Source of the DNA: a virus
Length of the DNA: 45,469 bases
Strand: one strand, 5' to 3'
IMG/VR virus record: IMGVR_UViG_3300035189_000063
Coordinates: 1-45,469 of that record
Shown here piece by piece: positions 6,663-16,501 of the stretch. Within the stretch, counting starts at the first letter, position 1; every line of letters begins with the position of its first letter. The translations under genes and the position numbers were made by a program. A model generated the notes under the pieces. It saw only the letters and a list, made by a program, of their open reading frames with translations, did not search any database and was not told where the DNA came from.

Positions 6663-8894
6663 CTAGGTGATACGAATAGCCGTTACCGTCAAGGTGTTAG
6701 CGTACGTACCAGCTGAGGTTTTTGTGAACTGTGCACTTACGTTGACTTGCCACAGGCCAGCGGTGAAAGGCACCACAGCCTGAAGGAACGACGTGGGACC
6801 AGACGAAGATATAATCTCGCACGTGACGTTACGGTCGGTTAGCACGTTCACAAACGCGCTGTCCTGCTTGGTGGCGGTTGCACCGTTGGACGTAACGAGC
6901 GGGTAAGTCGCCGCGCCAACACCAGTCCCTTCAATCTGAGTGCGCAGAGTGGTGCCCGCAGCATCAAACACCTGAGTAGTGCCCGTTACCGTAAACGGCA
7001 CAATTACCGAAGACAGTTTGGGAAACACAGTTTTCATGTGGTGCATGAGCGGGAAGTACCCGGCCGCCATAATCACTTTGTTGCCGAGCTTGGTGAAGTG
7101 ATTGTTTGCGTTTCCCCCTACCGTGGCTGGGTTAGTAGCGAAGTCATTGACGCCGTAAATGTCGGCGTCGGTTAACTGCTGCCGCCCGACGGCGTAGTTG
7201 TTGCCTAGGTGCGCCTCAAAAGCATAGATCGCAGCAAAACCGCCGACCGCTGTTACCCCATGTTTGCCTGGCATAACGTTTCCGTAGTGCCAAACCTTTA
7301 TCCGCTCAACACCAGCGAAGTAGACCCGGTGCAGCGCACCGCGTACGTCCACCTGAACGGTTACCGCCGTACCGTTGGGGATGCTTGAGTAGTTATATAT
7401 CCCGATTAGGGTGCCGCGCCAGTAAAGGGAAAGGGCGGTCGCACTAACGAATACCGCATATCGAGCTTGTCCGGTACCGTCGTTGGTACCCAGGTCGCGG
7501 TAGTACAAGCCGCAGGTAGTCGTAGACCAGTTGGTGGCCGTTAAATTGACTTTCAGGTTGAAGTTTTGCGATAGCGTATTGCGCGTAGCAGTGCCCTGAC
7601 CTTCAAGTGCTCCAGGAGTCACAGTGCTTGGCGTAAGCGTCGTGCCGGGATCGAGCGTCCAACCTGTCGGAAACCCTGCGAATGCGTCATCGCGCACGTA
7701 TAGAAGATCGTCAACATCCACGGAAAAACGGCGAACGTTGTGCAGACGGTTGAAGTCGAGCAGAGTCAACCCGCGCTCACGAGCAATCGAGCGCGCAACG
7801 TTCGCGGCCAGTTGTACTTGCTCGCCGTAAGCGGAAACCGTCGCAGGCTTGGCCGCTGCGCCCCATGCGATTGATGGCTTTTTAGTCCATGAGAGCATGT
7901 AGTCAATTGCGGTCTTGCTGTAGGTTTCGAGTTGCTGGCCCGTCCAGGCTATGTCGTTAGCCCCAAAAGCCACACAAACCAGGTCAGGATTGAAGTCCTT
8001 AACGTGGTCCGCCCAAGACTTGCCGACCACTGAGCCTCCGGGCCATTGCGCTGTCAAGGCGTCCCCTGGCAGGCGATAGAAGCCCACAAATGGGTCAGCA
8101 GGCGGTGCCATCCCTTTGTAATTTGGGTTAGAAAAGGAGGGTATGCCTAAACCGGCGATACTAAAGTTTGCGAAAATAAACGTCACGCCTGGATTTTGCT
8201 CACGCAGGCGGCGCATAACAATGGCAAAGGAACTGTTGTCATAAAGGCCGTCTGCATCGCCTTGCCCGATCGAATCAGCGGCCAATGCTACGCGTACGAC
8301 GCCGTTACGAATGGCGGCGTCAAGGGTCTTTGTATCACCAATGTTCGGCAGTAGGTCAAGGTCGGAAAAAGTCCGCTGCTCTTTATCAATACCTGGCGCG
8401 TTCAGCTCCTTGAGGCGGCTGCCTACCGTTGCCCAGGGATATGTTTGCGCCTCATCGAAACCAACCTTTCCAGAGCCAGGAAGAGCGGCCAGGTCTTGGC
8501 GCAACGAACTGTCACCAGCAAGCAACCATTTTGCCGAGTCAGCTGGGAAGGTAGTCGTGACAAAGGGCAGAGCCTCAGCTTTCGGCCGATAGGCCTGGCT
8601 GTTATAGAGCACGGTCTGGGTGCTGCGCGTGATGCTGATACCGGCGGCATAGTTCACCGGTACTTCGAAGCTGATGTTTTGCAGAAACGCCTGAAACTCG
8701 TTGGTTCGCTGCGCTTGGGCGGCGTTGTGTTCCGACGTCATGCCCGCCCATGTTTTCAGGGTCTTGCCCAGCCGTCCGAGCCAGGTGAGGTCGGAGCTGT
8801 TGACGAGCTTGTCGATGATCTGGGCATTGTCACGCAGGTCGCGCGGATCGCTCGAGCCGTTCGGCTCGACAGGGTTTCCGGTGTTATAGGCCAT
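6663..8894 (-). CDS. Tail fibre/tailspike with SGNH esterase domain
   Basis: The 743-residue product joins an N-terminal tail-attachment region to an SGNH/GDSL hydrolase. Residues 1-75 (NTGNPVEPNGSSDPRDLRDN and on) resemble the conserved virion-anchoring start of Pseudomonas phage fibres. The esterase core spans about 198-390: the block I serine is in ALAADSIGQGD (Ser208), glycine in SIAGLG, the GAND block has Asn313, and the acid/base pair is D380-H385 (LLDFNRLH). From about 400 there is a beta-rich, lectin-like segment and a C-terminal domain. Such enzymes deacetylate surface polysaccharide, so it probably sets host O-antigen or capsule specificity. Block I has ADS in place of GDS, which some members tolerate. 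Confidence 0.85.
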   Translation of the reverse strand: MAYNTGNPVEPNGSSDPRDLRDNAQIIDKLVNSSDLTWLGRLGKTLKTWAGMTSEHNAAQAQRTNEFQAFLQNISFEVPVNYAAGISITRSTQTVLYNSQAYRPKAEALPFVTTTFPADSAKWLLAGDSSLRQDLAALPGSGKVGFDEAQTYPWATVGSRLKELNAPGIDKEQRTFSDLDLLPNIGDTKTLDAAIRNGVVRVALAADSIGQGDADGLYDNSSFAIVMRRLREQNPGVTFIFANFSIAGLGIPSFSNPNYKGMAPPADPFVGFYRLPGDALTAQWPGGSVVGKSWADHVKDFNPDLVCVAFGANDIAWTGQQLETYSKTAIDYMLSWTKKPSIAWGAAAKPATVSAYGEQVQLAANVARSIARERGLTLLDFNRLHNVRRFSVDVDDLLYVRDDAFAGFPTGWTLDPGTTLTPSTVTPGALEGQGTATRNTLSQNFNLKVNLTATNWSTTTCGLYYRDLGTNDGTGQARYAVFVSATALSLYWRGTLIGIYNYSSIPNGTAVTVQVDVRGALHRVYFAGVERIKVWHYGNVMPGKHGVTAVGGFAAIYAFEAHLGNNYAVGRQQLTDADIYGVNDFATNPATVGGNANNHFTKLGNKVIMAAGYFPLMHHMKTVFPKLSSVIVPFTVTGTTQVFDAAGTTLRTQIEGTGVGAATYPLVTSNGATATKQDSAFVNVLTDRNVTCEIISSSGPTSFLQAVVPFTAGLWQVNVSAQFTKTSAGTYANTLTVTAIRIT

Positions 8895-8907
8895 GGTTTT
8901 CCCCGAG

Positions 8908-8936
8908 GCAAAAAAAGACCCGCTCAGTGGCGGGCC
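8908..8936 (-). terminator. Intrinsic terminator between tail tip and tail fibre genes
   Basis: On the minus strand GGCCCGCCACTGAGCGGGTC is followed by TTTTTT. The stem is CCCGC/GCGGG with a 6-base loop. It belongs to the recurring set of hairpins between structural genes. Confidence 0.75.
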
Positions 8937-8952
8937 TTGGAAGGGTTGATAT

Positions 8953-11900
8953 CTAAGCTGTTACGGGTGGGTAGTTGTCGTCGTCCGCGTAAAACACCGG
9001 GGAATACTCGGTCGCGGTGACGGCGCAGGACCCGTCCTGGTTCGGGGTTATCTCGGTGATCATTGCCGGGTAGCCGACTTGCTCGCTTGGCCCAAACAGG
9101 AACCTTGCGGGTTCAATGCTCAGGTCGGTGACGATATCGAAGTCGATTGCCGTGAGCGGGACCAGCACCTGGTGAAAACCAGCATTCTTCGGCTCAAACA
9201 GGCTTGTTACTGTGCCATCGTGCCGCCGGATAACGGCGCGCGGCGCGGCCATCGACCAGTCCATCTCTTCGCTAAGCGTGAGCAGGTACTGGCCGTTGAA
9301 CGCTTCCACGGCGGTGATCAGGGCGCTACTGGTTGTGTTCGGGATGTCGTCGGCCAGTGTTATGTGGTCGATATCGTCAAACACCAGGGCATCCATCTCC
9401 GTATCCACGCTGTAGCCCCAGCGCGAGAACTGATACTTGCGTAGCTGCCTCATGCCGATGCGCCAGGCGCGGGTTTTGTCGGACACCCCGTCCAGCTGAA
9501 TTTTGTCCACCTTGAGCCCAAGGCTTCCGTCCAGCCGGCATTTCACTGTCTCCTTGCGGTTGGTGTATTGGTCAATGTATTCAACGTCTACCCCGTCGAA
9601 GTCGTCGGGGCTCGGTGCAGTGAAGCTGGCCTGAAGTTCGCTGGTCATTTCGTGCGGCGTGATGACCCCGCGCGGCGGCTGTATGCCTTCGCGCTTGACG
9701 CTGAGCAATCCATTGCCGCTGGATAGGTGGGACATGCCGGCCGTGAAAATACCCTGCAGGACCTCGCGCACTGCCGTGGGCTTTTCATGCGACATATCGT
9801 AGAGCTCGCTGCGCGGCGTCCAGTAGTCTTGGTCAACCGCATTCAGCGCATCCATGTCGATGAGTGACTCATCAATCCCCAGCCCCTTACAAACGTGAAG
9901 GGCCGCGCCCTTGATGGAGCGCGCCGGCGCGTTGTCGTAGATTCGAGTCGGCACACAGTTAATCTGCCGCTCCGACTGAGCGCTGAGGCGGTCGCCGCCA
10001 CGGATATCCATGGTGATTACCGTGATGCCCTCATAAGAGCCTGGATCAGGAAGCAGCGTGCGCAAGCCATACCACTGAATCGCGTCACGCACCTGGCCAC
10101 CTTCGACCGGCTGGACTCGCCTCATTTGAAACTCAGGCCGCAGCGGGTAAGGGAAAACGATTCCGTGGGTAAAGCCTATCTGGTCAGGGGTCGCATCGGT
10201 GTATGTATGGGTGATGGTTGTCCAGGCACCGCCCACAGCCGAATCCCTCCAGCGCACCTCAATCGACTTTGTGAGCGTCTTGATGTTGCCGGATTTGCTG
10301 TAGTAGCAAAGGCCCTGACCAAAGAAGACGTCATATTCAGCCTTGGTCGCCAGTTCGTATTCTGGGCATCCCATGAAAGAACCAATCCAGTTGCTCGCCC
10401 CGCCACTGCCGGACATGGAGAAGTCGAGCAGGGTTCTTGCTGTGAATCCGCCCCAGGCATTATCGACCGTGCCGGTATCAGTGATTCGCTTAACCGTTGC
10501 GGTCAGCCCGGAAATCGTGACGATTTGGTATCTGTAACCTCTGTAGGCAATGGAAAGCCTTTGCTGGCCGGCAGCGATGCCCGAGAACGGTGTTCCATCA
10601 TCGAAGCTGAGCGTGACGCTTGCCAGCTGCTCCGGCGTACCGCCAGCAGACGCGGTACCGACGGTATAGGTAGGCCCCGAACCGAATATCGGCACCGGCG
10701 CGCTGGTCTGCGAGATTGTCCCGCCCTTGTAGGGGCTCAGCGGCTCAATCAGGCGGATACGGCCAGAGCTGTCTTGTGCCACAAGCCCAGTTCCCGACAA
10801 CTGAGACGTGATCGTCGATACAAGGCCGCTCATGTTCACATAGTTGGTATTCAGGGATACGGTCTTGGTAACCCCTTGGAACGTCACAGACCAGACCACA
10901 GCCCCAGACGTGAAGTCGTAGGATGTCGGTGAAGCGCTGCCGGTTACCATCGAAGGCGAACCGCCAATACCGGGAACCGGGGCGACGTAAGGCAGCACGC
11001 TGGCCACCGTTAAATCGATCTCCGAATCACTGCCCAGCGTCACCTTCATGCCCACGAATGGCGCTAAGTCAGTCAGCGAACCGGAGATTCGACTATATGA
11101 ACCAGCCGTCGTAACAGTGAAGGTATCTGGTGTAACCAGTTGAACGACGGTGCCAGTCGCCCAGGCCTCCGGGAATTTCGGGCTGTTTCCGAGCAGCGAT
11201 ACCGAGTTGCCGCTGATGAGCATGGAATCTGCCAGTGCGGCCGACTCCGAAGGCGCAGTGCTGGATAGGTCCAGACCTGCGGTGCCGGCATTCGTGCCAC
11301 CAACCTCGGTGACCGGATACCAGTTTCTTGCACGCGAATCAGCTACAAGGGAAGCTCCAGGCTCATAAATCGTGTAGTTCAGATCGGAACCAAAAGCCGC
11401 GAAGGGCGTGTCCCCGACCTTCAACGAGCTTGGAGGTATGGCGAGCCGGCCCCTACTAACGGACACAGCAAGGGTAGTGACCATCTTCCTTTTGTTTACG
11501 AACCGCGATACAGGTGGCACCAGCAGGTCTGGATAGACCTTTGCCATGCCCAATACCTCACGAATAGGCGAGTTGAGCTTTGCGTGGTTGCCTGTTGCCG
11601 TAGCGGCATCAAGATTGTCGCCCTGTTGCTGATTGGCATTGGCAGCCTTGGGCATCGTTAGGATCATGACAATCGAAATTGCAGCCAGGGCAATTGCAAT
11701 GTACCCGATCGCCCCACCGAAAAGACCCACCACGGGGAATATCCTAACTTCGCTACTTTCGTTGATATCCGTTTCGCCCCAGAATCTTGAATCAATGGCT
11801 ATACCATCAACCTCAATGCAAATTGGATGATGCTCGCTCAGGCTGAAATCCTGAACATTGGCATAAAGCCATTCTGTAACGGTCATTGGCTCTTGGATCT

Positions 11901-11964
11901 GGTGGATTTCAAGCGGCAGACAATCTGGAAACAGCTTAGGGGAGGATGGATAAATATTGATCAC
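8953..11964 (-). CDS. Tail tip/host specificity protein, lambda J-like, with I-like N-terminus
   Basis: The 1003-residue protein forms the distal tail tip and contacts the receptor. Residues 1-80 look like the ubiquitin-fold region of lambda gpI (MTVTEWLYANVQ and the SSEVRIFPVVG end), followed at about 80-107 by a hydrophobic stretch (IGYIAIALAAISIVMILTMP). The central part contains J-like tail-hub sequence with repeated beta segments, PREVLGMAKVYPDL, and YWTPRSELYDMSHEKPTAVR near residue 700. There are no separate I-like or L-like genes downstream, so functions appear merged. Its start overlaps the stop of the upstream NlpC/P60 gene by four bases. The hydrophobic segment is normal for the family. 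Confidence 0.85.
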   Translation of the reverse strand: MINIYPSSPKLFPDCLPLEIHQIQEPMTVTEWLYANVQDFSLSEHHPICIEVDGIAIDSRFWGETDINESSEVRIFPVVGLFGGAIGYIAIALAAISIVMILTMPKAANANQQQGDNLDAATATGNHAKLNSPIREVLGMAKVYPDLLVPPVSRFVNKRKMVTTLAVSVSRGRLAIPPSSLKVGDTPFAAFGSDLNYTIYEPGASLVADSRARNWYPVTEVGGTNAGTAGLDLSSTAPSESAALADSMLISGNSVSLLGNSPKFPEAWATGTVVQLVTPDTFTVTTAGSYSRISGSLTDLAPFVGMKVTLGSDSEIDLTVASVLPYVAPVPGIGGSPSMVTGSASPTSYDFTSGAVVWSVTFQGVTKTVSLNTNYVNMSGLVSTITSQLSGTGLVAQDSSGRIRLIEPLSPYKGGTISQTSAPVPIFGSGPTYTVGTASAGGTPEQLASVTLSFDDGTPFSGIAAGQQRLSIAYRGYRYQIVTISGLTATVKRITDTGTVDNAWGGFTARTLLDFSMSGSGGASNWIGSFMGCPEYELATKAEYDVFFGQGLCYYSKSGNIKTLTKSIEVRWRDSAVGGAWTTITHTYTDATPDQIGFTHGIVFPYPLRPEFQMRRVQPVEGGQVRDAIQWYGLRTLLPDPGSYEGITVITMDIRGGDRLSAQSERQINCVPTRIYDNAPARSIKGAALHVCKGLGIDESLIDMDALNAVDQDYWTPRSELYDMSHEKPTAVREVLQGIFTAGMSHLSSGNGLLSVKREGIQPPRGVITPHEMTSELQASFTAPSPDDFDGVDVEYIDQYTNRKETVKCRLDGSLGLKVDKIQLDGVSDKTRAWRIGMRQLRKYQFSRWGYSVDTEMDALVFDDIDHITLADDIPNTTSSALITAVEAFNGQYLLTLSEEMDWSMAAPRAVIRRHDGTVTSLFEPKNAGFHQVLVPLTAIDFDIVTDLSIEPARFLFGPSEQVGYPAMITEITPNQDGSCAVTATEYSPVFYADDDNYPPVTA

Positions 11965-12341
11965 TTGTAATACTCCACCCGCACGAAGCGGCGCTTGAGC
12001 CTGTGCAAAGGCAGGCAGATTGTGCGTTGCTTTTGGGTGATCTCCATTGCCTCAAGTGAGGCGCCGCAGCGAACCACAACGCCGACGTGGCGCATCTCGC
12101 TACCCTGGTAGAGCGCGATCAACGCGCCCTCTTCGGGCTCGCACGGCGTGAGCGTGGGGAACCACTTGCCGGCCACCTCGACCATTGAACCGTCGCCGGC
12201 GCGGATGTCCGCCCACTCCGGCCAATCCGGCAGGCCGAGGTCGCGACGGACCTCCAAGACCAGCCCATAGCAGTCAACAAACGGCCACACTCTCCCGCCC
12301 TCGAGGTACCGGCCCGCGAGGTATTTGTCGTGATCGATCAT
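11961..12341 (-). CDS. NlpC/P60-type tail peptidase, lambda K-like
   Basis: A 126-residue protein with a probable papain-like catalytic core: the nucleophile is Cys24 in VDCYGLVLEVRRDLG and the histidine is in MRHVGVVV (about residue 85). In phages this domain sits in the tail tip and cleaves peptidoglycan during DNA entry. Lambda K also has an N-terminal JAB domain, which is missing here. It directly precedes the J-like gene and follows the DUF1833-like gene with single-base stop/start overlap, matching the lambda M-L-K-I-J order. Confidence in peptidase activity is moderate because the third catalytic residue is not clear. Confidence 0.8.
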   Translation of the reverse strand: MIDHDKYLAGRYLEGGRVWPFVDCYGLVLEVRRDLGLPDWPEWADIRAGDGSMVEVAGKWFPTLTPCEPEEGALIALYQGSEMRHVGVVVRCGASLEAMEITQKQRTICLPLHRLKRRFVRVEYYK

Positions 12342-12823
12342 TATTGGTACCGCATGCCAGGGGCGAAGTCGCCGGTGTAGTTGTATCGAAGCCAGAGGGT
12401 TTCGAGCAGGTTGAAGTATCCCGCCACGATCTGCGCCTCGGTCGCAGTGACTGAGCCGCTTTTCACCTTGTAGTGCAGGATCTTGGATGGATAGGACAGG
12501 TCGGTGCTGATGTACTCCCTGTACACCATGTTGATCTCACGGCGCTCCCTGAGGGCTGCACGCAGGAAGCCAGAGACGCTACCGTCGATGTTGCACAGCG
12601 CAAACTTCAGATCTTGCTTTCCATCACTTCCGCGCTTTGGCAAAGCTACCGATATGCTGCAAGCGATAAAGCTGGCCAGCATTCCGGTTTCGAGGCCAAC
12701 CTCTAGGTCTTCATAACCGTTGGTTAGGAAATGTCGAGCAGAGCCGTCGGTAATCTCCAGTGTCGGGTGGATAATTTCCGTGCCGCCGCTCGAATAAAGC
12801 CGATTGAGTAGTGGGCTCGTCAT
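12341..12823 (-). CDS. Minor tail protein, DUF1833-like
   Basis: A 160-residue product resembling DUF1833 phage proteins (lambda L-position): SGGTEIIHPTLEI near the start, a central beta-rich domain and LWLRYNYTGDFAPGMRYQ at the end. It is taken to form part of the tail tip complex with the flanking proteins. The start at 12823 overlaps the preceding stop by four bases (ATGA); the frame is open further upstream but only within the neighbouring gene. No membrane segment. Function is inferred from order (tape measure, M-like, this gene, K-like, J-like). Confidence 0.78.
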   Translation of the reverse strand: MTSPLLNRLYSSGGTEIIHPTLEITDGSARHFLTNGYEDLEVGLETGMLASFIACSISVALPKRGSDGKQDLKFALCNIDGSVSGFLRAALRERREINMVYREYISTDLSYPSKILHYKVKSGSVTATEAQIVAGYFNLLETLWLRYNYTGDFAPGMRYQ

Positions 12824-13272
12824 GATGGCCAGTCCTTGTTTACTGCCAGGTCGAGGATGTTCATGCCGAGCAGATACTCGGGCGCGTAAATCGCCCAGCC
12901 ACCGGAGAGGATTGGTCGCTCCCAAAGCTGGAGCGTTGCGGTGAACATGAAACGATTGACGCCAAACAGCGTTGGCCCCTCGTAGATGTCCTTGAAGTGG
13001 GCCTTGTAAGGCAGAAGGCCCTGTGGGGTTCTGAGCTCCACCTCGAACCATTGCGAGCCAGAGATCAGGACTTCTTCAAACCACGCCTCAAAGTACTGAG
13101 CTTCCTGCTCACTCATGTTCCAGGTGACTTTCGGCTCAGTGGGTACCGAGGAATATTTCCTTCGGTACCGCGTGCGACCGGTCTGCATGGCCGTCGACTT
13201 GAGCGGGCTGACAGGACTGAACCCGTAACCGTCTCGCAACGGATACGGCAGCCCAACTGGATATTGGATCAT
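12820..13272 (-). CDS. Minor tail protein, lambda M-position
   Basis: A 150-residue product beginning MIQYPVGLPYPLRDGYGF, a form seen in phage minor tail proteins that follow the tape measure gene. It has aromatic-rich beta segments (EAQYFEAWFEEVLISGSQWF, GVNRFMFTATLQLWERP). By position it is the lambda gpM counterpart and would join the tail tip to the tube. It overlaps the tape measure stop by four bases and the next gene by four bases, so translational coupling is likely. Assignment is by position and appearance rather than a named motif. Confidence 0.75.
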   Translation of the reverse strand: MIQYPVGLPYPLRDGYGFSPVSPLKSTAMQTGRTRYRRKYSSVPTEPKVTWNMSEQEAQYFEAWFEEVLISGSQWFEVELRTPQGLLPYKAHFKDIYEGPTLFGVNRFMFTATLQLWERPILSGGWAIYAPEYLLGMNILDLAVNKDWPS

Positions 13273-16200
13273 CGTGCAGCCCTTCCCATGCCGAGCATCT
13301 GCTGTATGGCCTTGGCCTCTTTGCCGTTTTCACGGATGTTTGAGACGAAGTAGTCAGTGATCCATTTACCGTCGACCTGGCTCGACTGGCTTTGGCCGGC
13401 CTTGCTGGCGTCCTCGATCACGTTGACGACTGGTGCTGCGCCGACCTGCGGGCGGCTTGCATCAGGCCCTGTCCCTTTCGCGCCCGGGCGGATTGGCGAT
13501 ACGTTGCCTTTGCGCAGCGTCTCAACTGCCGCCACCCCACCGTAGCGCTGGATATCCTTCTGGCTCCAGACCACTTCACCCTTGTGCACCGTGCCGGCTT
13601 CTTCATTAACGCCGCCCGAACCGGTGTAACCGCCCGAAGAGAATCCAATGCCTGCGATGTTCGCCACGTTGGCAGCAGTGGCCACGCCGACGGCAGCCGC
13701 GGCTGCGAAGTTGAAAGGCGGCGGGAATGCAGCCAAAGCCTTCTGAACAGCCAGATAGCCGTCCATGGTGGCCTGAATGATTGCCGCAGCCTTGCCGATC
13801 GCGGCAAGCTTCTTGTTGCCGGACTGGCTGAGGCTGGCCATGTTGCCGAAGAAATCGGAAGCGCCCACCAGCAATGCCTGGTTCTTGGCTTCTTCGATCT
13901 TCTGGCGGTTCTGCGTGGCCTGCTGATCGATGTTCGCCACGCGCGCGGCGTAGGTCTCTTCGTTGATCGCCTTCAGGTCCAGGTAGGCAGCCTGCTTTTC
14001 AAGCTCGGTCGTGCGCCACGTCTCCAGCTTTTTCGCCGCCTCATCGAGCCGGTCGATCTCACTGACCGGTCCGCCGACAGATGCGTCGAGGCCTGGTGCA
14101 GTCGGCGCCTGTGTGACGCCCTCAACAGTCCCTGGCTTCTGTGCAGCCTTCAGGTTTATGTCGCGGATCTTGATCATCGTCTCAAGCCGCTTGGCGGCCT
14201 CGACGTTGCCCTGGCGCTCGTACTCGGCCATTTGCGCGGCGTCATCCAAGGATGACTTCAGGCTGTTGGCTTCGCGGAGTTGCCCGGTCAGCGTGAGCAG
14301 CTGCACCTGGTCTTTCTGCGCCTGCTGAATGCCTTTGCTGATCTCCGCTTCACGCTCGAGTGCAACGTTTTTCTTGAGCTGGGCGGTGATCAGGTCCTGG
14401 CTGGCCAGCAGAGACTTCTGGTCGGCGGTGAGCGTCTTCTTGCCTTTGATATCGGCGAGCTGCTGCTCCCACTTGATCAGGGCCTGCGCCTGAGCGCCGA
14501 CCTTCTCCGTGGCGATGCCTTGGGCATTCAGTGAAGCGTTCTGCTGGAGCAGGACGGCCTGGGTCTGGCGCGCCGCGTCCAGCGCCTTCATGCCGGCGTC
14601 TTCGGTGTAGGCTTTAGCTTTAGGGGCTTTTGGCTGAGCCTTGTCGTATTTGGCCTGGATATCAGCAACTACTTTATCGATATCAGCCTGAGACTTCCCT
14701 GCCTCAAGACCAAGGCGCCTGGCGTCGGTGATGTCCTTTGCAAGCTTGGCCTGGTCGGACAACTCTTTCTTTACCAAGTCGTTCCATTTTGATTCTTTTT
14801 CTATGCGCGCCTGGTTCTCCCGAGTTGTTTTCCCATCAAGCTCTGCGGTAGATTTTACTACCTCGGCGTTCTGCTTGAGGAGAGCAAGCCGCTTCTCAAG
14901 CGCTGCTGTGGAGTCATCGTTATTGCCATCGTCAAGGCCAAGCGCGCCGTTCAGCTTGCTCAGTCCTGTCGATACGGCACCTGCAAACCCGCCATCCTTT
15001 CGAGTTTTGAGAATTCTCTCAATGATTTCTATCTCTTTCGCAGAGTCTGGAAACAGTTCGCCGCGAACCTTGCTATATGCATTGCTAATGGCTATGCCAA
15101 TGTCATTCCAGTCACGCTCGACATCGGAGAGAGATGCACGATATTTCTCAAGGCGGTGCTGTGCATTCTCGTTCAAGGAAGCGCTTAAGACATCCAGCGC
15201 CTCTTGCTTCTTGCCTTGCTGATCAAGTGCGGCAATTACCTCATATTGAGCGCTTGTGAGTAGACCGTATTTTTCGCTTATTTTTTCGGCGGCCTTCGTT
15301 GCGCTTTCGCCTACGTTGGCGAGATCGGTTGCTACTTCTGCCGCGCCTTTTCCTGTGTACGCAGAAATCGCAGAGGCTGCCTGAGCCAGGTCAACAAACT
15401 GTGCCTGGCTTAGCCTGCCGCTGCCGGCCAGTGCAATTACCGCATCGTTTGCTGACGAAATGCTTCCGCTAAGGCTTGCGGCTGACTTCGCGATAGCAGC
15501 GAGTGATGCTGCCGTTTGTCCCGAATTAGCTGAGCCAGAGAAGAGAGCCTTGTTGAATGCGCTAACCTCTTTGTGCGCATCGTAAAAAGCCAAGGCCAGG
15601 CCACCCAATGCGACAGCTCCAGCCGCCAGCGGATTCAACAGACTAGAAGCCATTCCTCCAAGCATTTTCAAGGCATTTCCAGTGCCACCAGCGCTCACGC
15701 TGATCTGCTGGAAGTTGCGAGTCACTCCAGCCCAATCACCCGACTTTAGCGCATTCAAAAGCTGCGCAACGTCTCGCTGCGAGCCCTTTGTTGCAGTGCT
15801 GAAGTTATTCAGTGCTGAGGCGTTGTCGCCAATGATCGCAGAGAAACGCTTGTATCCTGCCTCGTCGAGATCGCCCTTCTTGAACGCTGCCGCCAGTTGT
15901 TTCTGCTGATTGACAAGGTCAAGTTGTTTGGCTCGGACGGGGTCAAGCTTTGCAAGGAGTTTTTCCAGCTCCTCGGAATAGATCCCCATCGCTGAAGAAG
16001 TTTTCTTAACGGAATCGGCCTGTTTTGAATTAGAGCCGACATTCGCATCCGACTCTTCGCGAAGGCGCTTTGCCAGATCTGCGAGGCTCTTTGCTTTGCC
16101 CGCGGCGACATCAAACGAACCGGAAGCCTTAACAGTGCTGGTGGACAGCGAATTCAGGTAGGTGCTGGCGTCGAGAGACGACTTGGCTATCGCCTCTATT

Positions 16201-16466
16201 CGTGCGCGGGCTTCTGCATACGATTCCCCCGCCTTCTTGCTTGACGCGCCAGCCTTGTTGGAGCTTTCAGACAAGTCATCAACTGAACCGACAGCCTTGG
16301 AGGAGCTCTTACCGACGTCATCAATACCAGACGCGGCCTTCTTCATGGAGTTCTGCGTGGGGATGCCAGCAGACTCGAGTGCTTCGAGCGCCTTGCGGAC
16401 GTCTGCGGCCTTTTGCTCAGCATCGCGGCTGTCGATCTCAAGGACCAGGCGTGAAGTTTGAGTCAT
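13269..16466 (-). CDS. Tail tape measure protein
   Basis: The 1065-residue protein sets tail length and is ejected into the host during infection. The N-terminal half is helical and charged (LVLEIDSRDAEQKAADVRKA), followed by hydrophobic segments near residues 265-300 (LNPLAAGAVALGGLALAFYD) and again near 895-955 (Ala-rich, FNFAAAAAVGVATAANVAN). Long coiled coils fill the middle. At about 1.5 angstrom per residue the tail would be near 160 nm. The start at 16466 is preferred because GGAGG lies just upstream; an ATG five codons earlier lacks spacing. It follows the frameshifted chaperone pair, the standard siphovirus order. Confidence 0.93.
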   Translation of the reverse strand: MTQTSRLVLEIDSRDAEQKAADVRKALEALESAGIPTQNSMKKAASGIDDVGKSSSKAVGSVDDLSESSNKAGASSKKAGESYAEARARIEAIAKSSLDASTYLNSLSTSTVKASGSFDVAAGKAKSLADLAKRLREESDANVGSNSKQADSVKKTSSAMGIYSEELEKLLAKLDPVRAKQLDLVNQQKQLAAAFKKGDLDEAGYKRFSAIIGDNASALNNFSTATKGSQRDVAQLLNALKSGDWAGVTRNFQQISVSAGGTGNALKMLGGMASSLLNPLAAGAVALGGLALAFYDAHKEVSAFNKALFSGSANSGQTAASLAAIAKSAASLSGSISSANDAVIALAGSGRLSQAQFVDLAQAASAISAYTGKGAAEVATDLANVGESATKAAEKISEKYGLLTSAQYEVIAALDQQGKKQEALDVLSASLNENAQHRLEKYRASLSDVERDWNDIGIAISNAYSKVRGELFPDSAKEIEIIERILKTRKDGGFAGAVSTGLSKLNGALGLDDGNNDDSTAALEKRLALLKQNAEVVKSTAELDGKTTRENQARIEKESKWNDLVKKELSDQAKLAKDITDARRLGLEAGKSQADIDKVVADIQAKYDKAQPKAPKAKAYTEDAGMKALDAARQTQAVLLQQNASLNAQGIATEKVGAQAQALIKWEQQLADIKGKKTLTADQKSLLASQDLITAQLKKNVALEREAEISKGIQQAQKDQVQLLTLTGQLREANSLKSSLDDAAQMAEYERQGNVEAAKRLETMIKIRDINLKAAQKPGTVEGVTQAPTAPGLDASVGGPVSEIDRLDEAAKKLETWRTTELEKQAAYLDLKAINEETYAARVANIDQQATQNRQKIEEAKNQALLVGASDFFGNMASLSQSGNKKLAAIGKAAAIIQATMDGYLAVQKALAAFPPPFNFAAAAAVGVATAANVANIAGIGFSSGGYTGSGGVNEEAGTVHKGEVVWSQKDIQRYGGVAAVETLRKGNVSPIRPGAKGTGPDASRPQVGAAPVVNVIEDASKAGQSQSSQVDGKWITDYFVSNIRENGKEAKAIQQMLGMGRAAR

Positions 16467-16501
16467 GTTGCCTCCGGGCAAAATTGCCGCAGGGCGGCGG
16501 A

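Noticed and set aside
9895-10932. Long plus-strand frame inside the tail tip gene
   Set aside because: It lies antisense to the J-like gene, has no recognisable domain, and is a by-product of GC-rich codon use.
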